Source of the DNA: Ornithinimicrobium cryptoxanthini
GTDB taxonomy: Bacteria > Actinomycetota > Actinomycetes > Actinomycetales > Dermatophilaceae
Assembly (NCBI RefSeq): GCF_023923205.1
Contig: NZ_CP099490.1
Location: forward strand, 868,001 to 932,000
DNA: 64,000 bases
Direction of reading: 5' to 3'
A model generated the notes under the pieces. The model made no database searches, had not been told where the DNA came from, and saw nothing but the letters and a program-made list of their open reading frames with translations. Of this stretch, positions 49,352 to 57,492 are shown piece by piece (the stretch's first letter is position 1; every line of letters starts with the position of its first letter). Position numbers and translations under genes: made by a program.

Positions 49352-50596
49352 TCACTGGTGGTAACCCGCCAAGAAGTTGCCCATGCGCTCCAGGGCCTCG
49401 GTGAGGTCCCGCTGCTGGGGGAGTATGACGATGCGCAGGTGGTCCGGCGTCGGCCAGTTGAACCCGGTGCCGTGCACGACGAGGATCCGCTCCTGCTCCA
49501 GCAGGTCCAGGCACAGCCGGACGTCGTCGTGGATCTCATGCACCTCCGGGTCGAGCCGGGGGAAGACGTAGAGCGCCCCCAACGGCTTCACGCAGCTCAC
49601 GCCGTCCATGGCGTTGAGCATGGACCACGCCGTGTCGCGCTGCTCGAGCAGACGGCCGCCCGGCAGGATCAGCTCCTCGATGCTCTGCCTGCCGGAGACG
49701 GCCACCTGGATGGCGTGCTGGGCCGGGACGTTGGGGCACAACCGGGTCGAGGCGAGGAGCTCGATGCCCTCCAGGAAGCCCGTGGCATGCGACTTCGGCC
49801 CGCTGATGACCAACCAGCCCGCGCGGTAGCCGGCGACGCGGTAGGTCTTGGAGAGCCCGTTGAAGGTGATCACCAACAGGTCCGGAGCCACACTGGCGAT
49901 GCTGGTGTGCCGCGCCCCGTCATACAGGATCCGGTCATAGATCTCGTCGGCCAGGACGAGCAGGGAGTGCTCCCGGGCGACCTGAGCGATCTGCTCCAGG
50001 ACCTCCCGGGAGTAGACCGCGCCCGTCGGGTTGTTGGGGTTGATCACCACGATCGCCTTGGTGCGCGGGGTGATCTTGGAGCGGATGTCCTCGATCGAGG
50101 GCTCCCACCCGGACTCCTCGTCAGTCAGGTAGTGAACCGGGACCCCGCCGGCCAGGCTCGTCGCGGCCGTCCAGAGCGGGTAGTCCGGGCTGGGGATCAG
50201 CACCTCGTCACCGTCGTCAAGCAGCGCCTGCTGGATCATCATGATCAGCTCGGAGACACCGTTGCCGAGGTAGACGTCGTCGACGTCGATGCTGGGGAAC
50301 CCGGGCTCCTCCTCGTAGCGGCTGACCACGGCGCGGCGGGCCGACAGGATCCCGCGCGACTCGGAGTAGCCCTGCGACATCGGCAGAGCCGCGATCATGT
50401 CCTGCAGGATGGTGTCGGGAGCCTCATAGCCGAACGGCGCAGGGTTGCCGATGTTGAGCTTGAGGATGCGGTGACCCTCAGCCTCCAGGTGGGCGGCGCG
50501 GGCCGCGACCGGCCCCCTGATCTCATAGAGGACGTTCTGCAGCTTGCTCGCCTGACGGAGCGGGCGCAACGGACCCTCGAATGCTGACGCGTTCAC
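49352..50596 (-). CDS. PLP-dependent aminotransferase, AlaA-like
   Basis: 414-aa fold-type I aminotransferase, close to glutamate-pyruvate transaminase AlaA: RQASKLQNVLYEIRGPVAAR at the N-terminus, NPNNPTGAVYS, DEIYDRILYDGA and the PLP lysine in NGLSKTYRVAGYRAGW. Likely reaction: alanine + 2-oxoglutarate to pyruvate + glutamate. The GTG at 50596 has a weak AGAGA site. It is divergent from sigR. Confidence 0.9.
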   Translation of the reverse strand: MNASAFEGPLRPLRQASKLQNVLYEIRGPVAARAAHLEAEGHRILKLNIGNPAPFGYEAPDTILQDMIAALPMSQGYSESRGILSARRAVVSRYEEEPGFPSIDVDDVYLGNGVSELIMMIQQALLDDGDEVLIPSPDYPLWTAATSLAGGVPVHYLTDEESGWEPSIEDIRSKITPRTKAIVVINPNNPTGAVYSREVLEQIAQVAREHSLLVLADEIYDRILYDGARHTSIASVAPDLLVITFNGLSKTYRVAGYRAGWLVISGPKSHATGFLEGIELLASTRLCPNVPAQHAIQVAVSGRQSIEELILPGGRLLEQRDTAWSMLNAMDGVSCVKPLGALYVFPRLDPEVHEIHDDVRLCLDLLEQERILVVHGTGFNWPTPDHLRIVILPQQRDLTEALERMGNFLAGYHQ

Positions 50597-50689
50597 TTCT
50601 CTATGGTGTCACCGAACACTTTTCCTTCTGGACACCGACGCACCGCCGGTTGTCCCGCCGGGCCCGCCCGGCCGGGGCCGCGCTGAGCG

Positions 50690-50715
50690 GGAATCCTCGG
50701 CGGCGGCACGCTGTT
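50690..50715 (+). promoter_or_regulatory. SigR/SigH-type promoter (GGAAT-N18-GTT)
   Basis: GGAAT (50690-50694), exactly 18 nt, then GTT (50713-50715): the consensus for actinobacterial SigR/SigH. It lies 157 nt before the sigR ATG and would give positive autoregulation under thiol stress. Confidence 0.75.
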
Positions 50716-50871
50716 GACCACTGCTGAGGGTGCTCGTCCTGGGCGCTCGACGAGGAGGGTTGTATGACGGTCGCCTGCCTGGCTGCGCCCGACACCGGAT
50801 CGAGGGTCACCGGCCCCGTCCGGTTCGCTGGCGCCACCACCAGTTCGAGAACGGGACTATCGTGGTCCACG

Positions 50872-51531
50872 ATGACTAGCGACAATGAGACTGTGGAGCC
50901 CCTCCCCGAGGAGGCACCCAACCCGGACCACGTGGTGGACGTTGCCACCGAGTCCGATGCCGACCGCGCAGCCCGCTTCGAGCGCGAGGCGATGCCGCTG
51001 CTGGACCAGCTCTACAGCGCCGCACTCCGGACCACGCGCAACCCCACGGACGCCGAGGACCTGGTGCAGGAGACCTTCGCCAAGGCCTTCGCCGCGTTCC
51101 ACCAGTACCGCCCCGGCACCAACCTCAAGGCCTGGATGTACCGCATCCTGACCAACACCTACATCAACACCTACCGCAAGAAGCAGCGGCAGCCGTTGGA
51201 GTCGGACGCCTCCGAGGTGGAGGACTACCAGCTGGCCCGCGCCGCCCAGCACACCTCCAGCGGACTGCGCTCGGCCGAGGTCGAGGCCCTGGACCACCTC
51301 CCGGACTCCGACGTGAAGAAGGCCCTGGCCTCCATCGGCGAGGACTTCCGGCTGGCGGTCTATCTGGCCGACGTCGAGGGCTACGCCTACAAGGAGATCG
51401 CCGAGATCATGGAGACGCCGATCGGCACCGTGATGTCGCGGTTGCACCGCGGCCGGCGGCAGCTGCGTGACCTGCTGACCGACTACGCGCTGGAGCGCGG
51501 ATTCATCAACGAGGCGACGGTGAAGTCATGA
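50872..51531 (+). CDS. sigR: ECF sigma factor SigR/SigH (redox stress)
   Basis: 219-aa group IV sigma factor. Region 2 (about 45-110) includes [20 protein letters not shown] and [17 protein letters not shown]; region 4 (about 150-205) includes [20 protein letters not shown] and [18 protein letters not shown]. This is a SigR/SigH signature, and the next gene encodes its cognate zinc anti-sigma factor. ATG at 50872 is chosen: TATCGT lies 8 nt upstream, giving a second, possibly constitutive promoter, whereas the SigR promoter at 50690 would make a longer transcript with an in-frame upstream ATG (50764) and thus a possible N-terminally extended isoform, as described for Streptomyces SigR. Confidence 0.93.
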   Translation: MTSDNETVEPLPEEAPNPDHVVDVATESDADRAARFEREAMPLLDQLYSAALRTTRNPTDAEDLVQETFAKAFAAFHQYRPGTNLKAWMYRILTNTYINTYRKKQRQPLESDASEVEDYQLARAAQHTSSGLRSAEVEALDHLPDSDVKKALASIGEDFRLAVYLADVEGYAYKEIAEIMETPIGTVMSRLHRGRRQLRDLLTDYALERGFINEATVKS

Positions 51532-51815
51532 GCGACCTGCAACCCGAGAGCGAGACCGACTGCGCCCAGGTGGTCCTGCGGCTGTTTGAGTATGTCGACC
51601 ACGAGGCTGCCGCCGAGGACGGGCGACGGATCCGGGAGCACCTGGACGCCTGCGGCTCGTGCCTGCAGGAGTATGAGCGCGACGTGCTTCTCAAGGAGAT
51701 GGTGAGGCGCGCCTGCCACCGTGAGGCAGCCCCCGAGGCCCTGCGGACCCAGATCATGGCCCGCATCAGCACGCTGACGGTCACCACCCACACCGTGGTG
51801 CGCGACAACGACTGA
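51528..51815 (+). CDS. rsrA: Mycothiol-system anti-sigma factor RsrA/RshA
   Basis: 95-aa ZAS-family redox switch. HxxxCxxC is His38, Cys42, Cys45 (EHLDACGSC), with Cys12 and Cys63 available as further zinc or disulfide residues. When reduced it binds zinc and SigR; oxidation releases SigR. The ATG overlaps the sigR stop by 4 nt, ensuring balanced synthesis. A strong bidirectional terminator follows 22 nt later. Confidence 0.93.
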   Translation: MSDLQPESETDCAQVVLRLFEYVDHEAAAEDGRRIREHLDACGSCLQEYERDVLLKEMVRRACHREAAPEALRTQIMARISTLTVTTHTVVRDND

Positions 51816-51836
51816 AGCCTGACCTATCACTGCAGA

Positions 51837-51879
51837 CAGACGAGGACCCCGTGGCCGCTAGCCACGGGGTCCTCGTCTG
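51837..51879. terminator. Strong bidirectional terminator between rsrA and bL37
   Basis: Perfect 19-bp stem: 51837-51855 with 51861-51879, loop CGCTA. It serves both convergent transcripts. Confidence 0.88.
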
Positions 51880-51892
51880 GTCGGCCGATCGA

Positions 51893-51967
51893 TCAGGCGT
51901 TCGGCTTGCGGCCGTGGTTGGCCGCCTTCTTCTTGCGGTCGCGGCGCTTCCGGGAACGCTTGCTCAT
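51893..51967 (-). CDS. 50S ribosomal protein bL37
   Basis: 24-aa highly basic protein: MSKRSRKRRDRKKKAANHGR then KPNA. It matches the actinobacteria-specific bL37 first seen in mycobacterial ribosome structures, also encoded near sigH there. Strong ribosome-binding site (GAGGAG, 6 nt). Too short for most gene finders. Confidence 0.9.
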   Translation of the reverse strand: MSKRSRKRRDRKKKAANHGRKPNA

Positions 51968-52296
51968 GGCTTCTCCTCACGTGGGTGACTACGCGGCGGT
52001 GTCCGGCTCGGGACCGGGTCCGCCAGCTCGGCTCACATTCTCGCACAGCGGAGTGGGGTGGAGTGCCTGCGCGCGGGCTTCCTCGGACGACGAGGCGGTC
52101 CAACCGTGCCGATTCGGCGCCGCGGACCACAGGACCGCGCGGGGATAGTAAAGATTCGTTAAAGAATCGGGCTGACCCAGGCATCCGACTGTGATCCCAG
52201 GTCGCTCTGTGAGATCGTATGGCCAGGTCGCGTTGGATCATCTTGGCCCGTGAGATGACCCGCGCACAGATTTTCAGCCCGGGAAGGACTGACACC
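51968..52296. other. 329-bp gap without an annotated gene
   Basis: No convincing coding frame on either strand. It must hold the bL37 promoter (candidate -10 GAGAAT on the minus strand near 52040) and the promoter for the rightward small frame. An A/T-rich island (52147-52168) contains the inverted repeat GATTC-GTTAAA-GAATC, a possible operator. Confidence 0.5.
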
Positions 52297-52386
52297 ATGT
52301 TCACAGGGATTTTCGATCTGCTCTCTGTTGGCTCGTTCGCGGACGCGTTCCGCGCATTCATTGACGTCGTGACTTGGGAGGACTGA
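52297..52386 (+). CDS. 29-aa hydrophobic/amphipathic small ORF upstream of HD genes
   Basis: Encodes MFTGIFDLLSVGSFADAF then RAFIDVVTWED. GAAGGA lies about 9 nt upstream of the ATG. Codon use is less G/C-biased at third positions than neighbouring genes (for example ATT, GAT, TCT, GTT), so it may be a regulatory leader or a membrane-active peptide rather than an ordinary protein. It ends 40 nt before the HD-domain gene and 33 nt before a perfect hairpin. No family recognised. Confidence 0.4.
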   Translation: MFTGIFDLLSVGSFADAFRAFIDVVTWED

Positions 52387-52419
52387 CTGCTCCTCCTGAG
52401 TGACGCTGAGCTGTTGAGC

Positions 52420-52455
52420 GGCGTCGATGCCTGAGCTGGACCAGGCATCGACGCC
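52420..52455 (+). promoter_or_regulatory. Perfect 12-bp hairpin enclosing a start codon
   Basis: GGCGTCGATGCC (52420-52431) pairs with GGCATCGACGCC (52444-52455), loop 12 nt. The ATG of the HD-GYP gene (52427-52429) lies inside the first arm. It could block translation or act as a terminator of the small-ORF transcript (followed by GCTTCGTGTT). Confidence 0.65.
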
Positions 52456-53860
52456 GCTTCGTGTTGTCGGCCCGCTCCCGAGACGTCCTGCCGACCGGTC
52501 CACCTGGCAGATTTGGGCCTACGTCGCGGCCCTCTGCCTCGCCGCGGCCTCCCTGGCGGTCGCCGGCTGGTGGATCTTTGGCCCGCCCGCTATGGACGCC
52601 GTGATCGTCCTGACCATCCTGGGTGTCCTGGGGTCGTCGCTGCGCGACCGCGAGCTCGGCCCGCACCTCGGGGTGTCCCTCGGCACCGTGATCCTGGCCG
52701 CTGCCCTCCCGCTGGCCGGCCCGGCCGGGGCGGTCATCGTCGGCTTCTTGTCCTACCTGGCCGGGCTGCACGGCCAGCGCCCGCGCACGAGACTCTTCAA
52801 CTCCGGCATGACCGGAGTCATGGGCGGTGTCGGCGGACACCTCTATGTGCTGACCGGCGTCGTGCGCCCGGGCGAGGGTGAGCTGCTGCCGCTCGCGCTG
52901 CTGGGGCGGGTGGCCATCCCGCTGATCCTGGCCTACGTCGCCATGACCATGCTCAACACCCTGCTGATCGGGGGCATGGCCCGGGTCTCCAGCGGCGCCA
53001 GAGCGCTGGACCTCGCGTTCCAGACGTTCCGCAAGCTGGGAGTTGCCTATCTGACCCACGCCCTGATCGCCTTCCTCTTCGTCGTGCTCTGGGCCCCGGT
53101 CGGCGTCGGGACCTTCAGCGCTGTGCTGATCCTCGGGCCGATGTTCATCGCCCAGTGGACGCTCACCCGGGACTCGGTCGAGCGCCGCTCGCACGTGCGC
53201 ACGGTCAAGACGATCGTGGCCGCGCTGGAGGAGGCCAACCCCTACTCGGTGGGCCACAGCGCCCGGGTCGCCGAGCTGTGTGACCGCATCGCTCCTCGGC
53301 TCGGCATCGACACCGAGGACGCCGAGATGCTGCGCTACGCGGCCTTGCTGCACGACATCGGGCTGATTGCGTCCACCCCCCACATGCCGCGGGCGAGTGG
53401 ACCGGTGGACGTCGACTACCTGGTGGCCATCACCACGCACCCCGAGGCGGGCGTGCGGATGCTCAAGGGGATCGACTTCCTCGGCGGCGCGTTGCCCGGC
53501 ATCCTGCACCACCACGAGCGGGTGGACGGACGCGGCTACCCAGCCGGTCTCAAGGGTGACGCGATCCCGCTGTTTGCCCGGGTGATCGCGGTGGCCGACG
53601 CCTTCGACTCGCTGACCACGACCCGGTCCTACCGCGACGCGCTCGACCAGGACCAGGCCACAGAAGTGCTTAGGTCTCGGGCCGGGAGCCACCTGGACGG
53701 GCAGGTCGTGGCTGCCCTCGAGTCCGCGCTGGGCACCCGTCGCTGGGAGCCGACCGTGATCCAGGAGGACATCCGCACCTCGATCGGCGATGCCCACGAC
53801 CACGACGACCCCCTGGTCAGCGACCTGTATGCCGAGTGGTCACCGGACGGGACGTCGTGA
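52427..53860 (+). CDS. Membrane HD-GYP domain signalling phosphohydrolase
   Basis: 477-aa protein. Six to seven membrane helices (about residues 28-245) are followed by an HD-GYP-type domain (about 260-440): H-S-A-R-V-A at the first metal His, HDIG at 309-312, HHHE at 361-364 and DGRGYP at 367-372, then ADAFDSLTT. HD-GYP proteins hydrolyse cyclic dinucleotides such as c-di-GMP; the motif set is complete, but the substrate in this organism is unknown. ATG at 52427 is the only possible start: an in-frame TGA lies 12 nt upstream and no start codon follows within the first helix. No Shine-Dalgarno is visible. It overlaps the next gene by one base (TGATG). Confidence 0.85.
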   Translation: MPELDQASTPLRVVGPLPRRPADRSTWQIWAYVAALCLAAASLAVAGWWIFGPPAMDAVIVLTILGVLGSSLRDRELGPHLGVSLGTVILAAALPLAGPAGAVIVGFLSYLAGLHGQRPRTRLFNSGMTGVMGGVGGHLYVLTGVVRPGEGELLPLALLGRVAIPLILAYVAMTMLNTLLIGGMARVSSGARALDLAFQTFRKLGVAYLTHALIAFLFVVLWAPVGVGTFSAVLILGPMFIAQWTLTRDSVERRSHVRTVKTIVAALEEANPYSVGHSARVAELCDRIAPRLGIDTEDAEMLRYAALLHDIGLIASTPHMPRASGPVDVDYLVAITTHPEAGVRMLKGIDFLGGALPGILHHHERVDGRGYPAGLKGDAIPLFARVIAVADAFDSLTTTRSYRDALDQDQATEVLRSRAGSHLDGQVVAALESALGTRRWEPTVIQEDIRTSIGDAHDHDDPLVSDLYAEWSPDGTS

Positions 53861-55182
53861 TGCGGAAGCGCACCCGGCCGACCCGCGGGCAGGTCGTCTT
53901 CTATGCCGGAGCCCTTCTCCTGACGCTCGCGGTCGTCCATGCCGCCTTCCACCTCACCGAGGTGTCGCCGGAGGGCTGGGGTCTGACCGTGGTCTATGCG
54001 GTGACGATCGTCGTGGGGGAGCTCTGGCGGGTCAGCGTGCTCGGGACGCGTGACTTCCCCCCGATCGCGCTGGCCGCCAGCCTGGCCCTGCCCATGACCA
54101 CGATCCTGCCCGGTGGCCTCGCGGTGGGCTACTCCGCCGGGTTCGTGGTCGTCGTGGTCGCGCTCTCCACCTACCTCGGCCAGTGGGCGCGCCGTGCCCT
54201 GGGCGAGGGTGAGCCCGCCCTCTCCCAGGGGGGCTCGCGCGTCATCGTGGTGTCCGTGGCCGCGGTGATCTATCGCGAGGTGCCTCTCCAGGGCAGACCC
54301 CTCACGGACTGGGTCGAGGACTGGCACGACGTGAAGTGGCTGACCGCCCTGACGATGATCTCGGTCGCGCTGCTGGCGATGGGCCTGAAGATCCTGCTGC
54401 TGGCGATGCGTCACTCGTCGAGCACGCACGCCCTGCTGTGGCAGTCCCTGGTCGATGAGGTGCGGGCGGTGGGTCCGCTCGCCCTGGCTACGGCCTCGAC
54501 AGCGGCCGTCATCGCTCTGGCGGTCAGCGCGCTCGGGCCGGTCGCCATCCCGCTGTTTCTGGCCCCCCTGCTCCTGCTGCAGCTGGCCGTCAGCCGGCAG
54601 TCGGACGTGCGTGAGGCCCAGCGGCAGACCATCCGGTCGTTGTCGCGCCTGACCGACCAGGGTGGTTTCACCCCTCCTGGTCACGGGGCGCGCGTGGCTG
54701 ACCTCTCGCTGGCCATGGGGCGGGACCTGGGGCTGGCCGAGCGCGACCTGGTCGACCTCGAATACTCCGCCCTCCTGCACGACCTCGGCCAGGTAGCCCT
54801 GCGCCGTCCCATCCCGGGCGGGTCGACGACCGCCACCGCGCCGCTGGACCAACGGCGGATCGCCCAGACCGGGGCCTCGATCCTGGCCCGCACCGCCGAG
54901 CTCAGCCGACTCTCCCAGGTGGTCGCCGGTCAGGCCACCCCGTTCAGGCACGGCCGGGAGGGCGCCGAGCTGGTGCTGCCGTCCCGCATCCTGCGGGTCA
55001 GCAACGCCTTCGACGACCTGGGCGGGCCCACCGGACGCGGGCCCGTCGCGCGCCGGGCACTGGAGCGGATCAGGCTCAACCTCGGCTATGACTACGACCC
55101 GCTCGTCGTCCGGTCGCTGTGCCGGGTGCTGGTGCGCGAGGGGCGGATCACCGCCCACGACGTCGCCGACCTCGACCTCTGA
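53860..55182 (+). CDS. Second membrane HD-domain protein, GYP motif degenerate
   Basis: 440-aa protein with a similar plan: six to seven membrane helices (about 15-245) and an HD domain with HGARVADLS, HDLG (307-310), and a region corresponding to GYP that reads PFRHGREGAEL, lacking DGxGYP. ADAF becomes SNAFDDL. It may be a catalytically altered partner of the preceding HD-GYP protein. Start ATG immediately follows the upstream stop; a GTG at 53857 is adjacent. The stop codon is within a 13-bp tandem repeat. Confidence 0.82.
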   Translation: MRKRTRPTRGQVVFYAGALLLTLAVVHAAFHLTEVSPEGWGLTVVYAVTIVVGELWRVSVLGTRDFPPIALAASLALPMTTILPGGLAVGYSAGFVVVVVALSTYLGQWARRALGEGEPALSQGGSRVIVVSVAAVIYREVPLQGRPLTDWVEDWHDVKWLTALTMISVALLAMGLKILLLAMRHSSSTHALLWQSLVDEVRAVGPLALATASTAAVIALAVSALGPVAIPLFLAPLLLLQLAVSRQSDVREAQRQTIRSLSRLTDQGGFTPPGHGARVADLSLAMGRDLGLAERDLVDLEYSALLHDLGQVALRRPIPGGSTTATAPLDQRRIAQTGASILARTAELSRLSQVVAGQATPFRHGREGAELVLPSRILRVSNAFDDLGGPTGRGPVARRALERIRLNLGYDYDPLVVRSLCRVLVREGRITAHDVADLDL

Positions 55183-55219
55183 CCTCGACGTCTGACCTCG
55201 ACGTCTGACGTCGACCTTT
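55168..55219. repeat. Four 13-bp tandem repeats spanning a stop codon
   Basis: Unit GACCTCGACGTCT, exact at 55181 and 55194, with variants at 55168 and 55207. The first copy holds the last codons and part of the TGA (55180-55182) of the HD gene. Confidence 0.92.
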
Positions 55220-55265
55220 AACCTCGACCGGAGGCGTCGGGACGCCAGCGGGGACCGGCAGCACG

Positions 55266-55271
55266 TAGCCT
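55266..55271 (+). promoter_or_regulatory. -10 element TAGCCT (leaderless tsaB)
   Basis: TAGCCT, six bases, then GTG at 55278. Confidence 0.5.
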
Positions 55272-55277
55272 GGGACG

Positions 55278-55961
55278 GTGCTGCTCGCCCTAGACACTGC
55301 CACGGGATCCATCGGTGCGGCCGTCCTCGCGGACGGGGCCGTCCTGGCCGAGGTGACCCACCAGGACTCCCGCCGGCACGGGGAGCTCCTGGCGCCTGCC
55401 ATCGAGGAGGCCCTCGCCGGCGCAGGCGCGAGCGTGCGCGACCTCACCGGCATCGTGGTGGGCGTGGGACCTGGGCCATTCACCGGGCTGCGCGTCGGCA
55501 TCGTCACGGGGCTGGTCATGGCTCGGGTGCGCGGCATCCCGGTGCACGGGGTCTGCTCCCTGGACGCGTTGGCCGAGCAGGCCGTCGAGGAGCAGGTCGT
55601 CGACGCGACGTTCCTGGTCGCGACCGACGCGCGTCGCAAGGAGGTCTACTGGGCGGTGTATGCCGTCCAGCACGGACGGCCGGTGCGCACGGACGGACCT
55701 GGGGTGGCGCACGCCGCAGACCTGCCGGACTCTGTCCGGTGCCTGCCTGCGGTAGGGCGCGGGCCCCTGCTCTATGACAGCCTGCGCCACGCAGGGGGAC
55801 CGGTCGATGCCAGCCCGGGCTATCTCGGTCGCGTGGCCCACCGGGCACTCAGCGGTGGCACCGATCAGACCGGGGCGGACGGCATACTCCTGCCTCCCGA
55901 GCCGCTCTATCTGCGCCACCCCGACGCAGCCGTGCCCGGCCCGGCCAAGCTCGTGCCGTGA
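55278..55961 (+). CDS. tsaB: tRNA N6-threonylcarbamoyladenosine protein TsaB
   Basis: 227-aa ASKHA-fold scaffold partner of TsaD in t6A37 synthesis. N-terminal LLALDTATGSIGAAVL, VVGVGPGPFTGLRVGIVTG and VATDARRKEVYWAVY are characteristic. The catalytic residues for carbamoyl transfer reside in TsaD. It overlaps rimI by 4 nt (GTGA). M. tuberculosis Rv3421c-Rv3417c has the same order, tsaB-rimI-tsaD-groES-groEL. Confidence 0.93.
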   Translation: MLLALDTATGSIGAAVLADGAVLAEVTHQDSRRHGELLAPAIEEALAGAGASVRDLTGIVVGVGPGPFTGLRVGIVTGLVMARVRGIPVHGVCSLDALAEQAVEEQVVDATFLVATDARRKEVYWAVYAVQHGRPVRTDGPGVAHAADLPDSVRCLPAVGRGPLLYDSLRHAGGPVDASPGYLGRVAHRALSGGTDQTGADGILLPPEPLYLRHPDAAVPGPAKLVP

Positions 55962-56416
55962 CCGGGACACAGACGCGGCCGATGCGCTGGCAGGACCTGC
56001 CCGCGGTGCACCGCATCGAGGTGGACTCCTTCGAGCAGGACGCCTGGTCGTTGGGCAGCTTCTGGGGGGAGCTCGCGGCCCGGCCCCGGCGGGACTACGT
56101 GGTGCTCGACGACGAGTCGGTGCTGGGCTATGCCGGGCTGGACCTGGCCGGTGAGACCGCGGACGTGATGACCATCGCGGTCGACCCCCAGCTGCGCGGG
56201 CAGGGCCATGGCGTGATCCTGCTGGAGTGGCTGCTGCACCGCGCTGTGCTGGCGGGGGCGCGCCAGGTCATGCTTGAGGTCCGCGCCGACAACGAGGCGG
56301 CCATCGGGCTCTATGCGCGCTATGGGTTTGCCGAGGTGCACCGCCGGCGGGGCTACTACCAGCCCGGCGGCGTCGATGCGTTGATCATGCGGAAAGAGGT
56401 GGGTGGCGATGACTGA
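55958..56416 (+). CDS. rimI: Ribosomal-protein-alanine N-acetyltransferase RimI
   Basis: 152-aa GNAT acetyltransferase that modifies N-terminal amines, classically of ribosomal protein bS18. Acetyl-CoA loop is seen in [19 protein letters not shown], and the C-terminal [19 protein letters not shown] is the GNAT motif B. Start GTG overlaps the tsaB stop; the end overlaps tsaD by 8 nt. Confidence 0.92.
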   Translation: MTGTQTRPMRWQDLPAVHRIEVDSFEQDAWSLGSFWGELAARPRRDYVVLDDESVLGYAGLDLAGETADVMTIAVDPQLRGQGHGVILLEWLLHRAVLAGARQVMLEVRADNEAAIGLYARYGFAEVHRRRGYYQPGGVDALIMRKEVGGDD

Positions 56417-57470
56417 TCCCCTGGTGCTGGGGGTGGAGAGCAGCTGTGACGAGACCGGGATCGGACTGGTGCGCGGTCACACCCTGCTGGCCAACGCGGT
56501 CGCCAGCAGCGTGGACCAGCACGCCAGGTTCGGCGGGGTCGTCCCCGAGGTGGCCAGCCGGGCCCACCTGGAGGCCATGGTGCCCACCATCGAGCGGGCC
56601 TGTGCGGAGGGCGGCGTGCGGCTCGAGGACGTGGACGCCGTCGCGGTGACGGCCGGCCCCGGGCTGGCCGGCGCGCTGTTGGTCGGTGTCGCCTCGGCCA
56701 AGGCCCTCGCGCTGGGCCTTGGAGTGCCGCTGTATGGCGTGAACCACCTGGGTGCGCACGTCGCCGTGGACGTCCTCGACCACGGCCCGCTGCCCGAGCC
56801 GATGATGGCGCTGCTGGTGTCGGGTGGGCACACCAACCTGTTGCACGTGCCTGACATCACCAGTGACATCCGCTCGCTGGGCCAGACGCTCGACGACGCG
56901 GCCGGCGAGGCCTTCGACAAGGTGGCCCGGGTGCTGGGCCTGCCCTATCCCGGCGGGCCGCACATCGACCGGGCCGCCCGTGCGGGTGACCCGCAGGCGA
57001 TCCGCTTCCCGCGCGGGCTGACGTCGCGCAAGGACATGGAGCGGCACCGCTATGACTTCTCCTTCAGCGGGCTGAAGTCCTCGGTCGTGCGCTGGGTGCA
57101 GGCCCGCGAGCGGGCGGGGGAGCCGGTGCCGGTCGCGGACGTGGCCGCCTCCTTCCAGGAGGCCGTCGTCGACGTGCTGACCAGCAAGGCGGTGCTGGCG
57201 TGCACCGAGAACGGTGTGCTCGACCTGCAGCTAGGCGGTGGTGTGGCTGCCAACGGGCGGCTGCGCGAGCTGCTGGAGGAACGCTGCGCCGAGGCCGGCA
57301 TCCGGTTGCGCGTCCCACGACGCGACCTGTGCACTGACAACGGCGCCATGGTTGCCGCTCTCGGGGCGGTGCTCATCGCTAAGGGCCACGAGCCCTCGCC
57401 GCTCACGATTCCGGCGGACAGCTCGCAGCCCGTCGCCCAGATCCGACCCCTGGCGCAGGTCGCGTCGTGA
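56409..57470 (+). CDS. tsaD: tRNA N6-adenosine threonylcarbamoyltransferase TsaD
   Basis: 353-aa ASKHA-fold catalytic enzyme that transfers threonylcarbamoyl to A37 of ANN-decoding tRNAs. [13 protein letters not shown] near the N-terminus, metal-binding histidines in ASRAHLE and [30 protein letters not shown] and CTDNGAMVA. The ATG at 56409 has a GAGGTGGG site; a GTG two codons upstream (56403) is an alternative. Confidence 0.94.
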   Translation: MTDPLVLGVESSCDETGIGLVRGHTLLANAVASSVDQHARFGGVVPEVASRAHLEAMVPTIERACAEGGVRLEDVDAVAVTAGPGLAGALLVGVASAKALALGLGVPLYGVNHLGAHVAVDVLDHGPLPEPMMALLVSGGHTNLLHVPDITSDIRSLGQTLDDAAGEAFDKVARVLGLPYPGGPHIDRAARAGDPQAIRFPRGLTSRKDMERHRYDFSFSGLKSSVVRWVQARERAGEPVPVADVAASFQEAVVDVLTSKAVLACTENGVLDLQLGGGVAANGRLRELLEERCAEAGIRLRVPRRDLCTDNGAMVAALGAVLIAKGHEPSPLTIPADSSQPVAQIRPLAQVAS

Positions 57471-57492
57471 CCCAGCCTGCGTGGGCACGGGC

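Noticed and set aside
51906..52148. 80-codon plus-strand frame over bL37 and its upstream region
   Set aside because: Antisense to bL37 at its start, no ribosome-binding site, no recognisable sequence.
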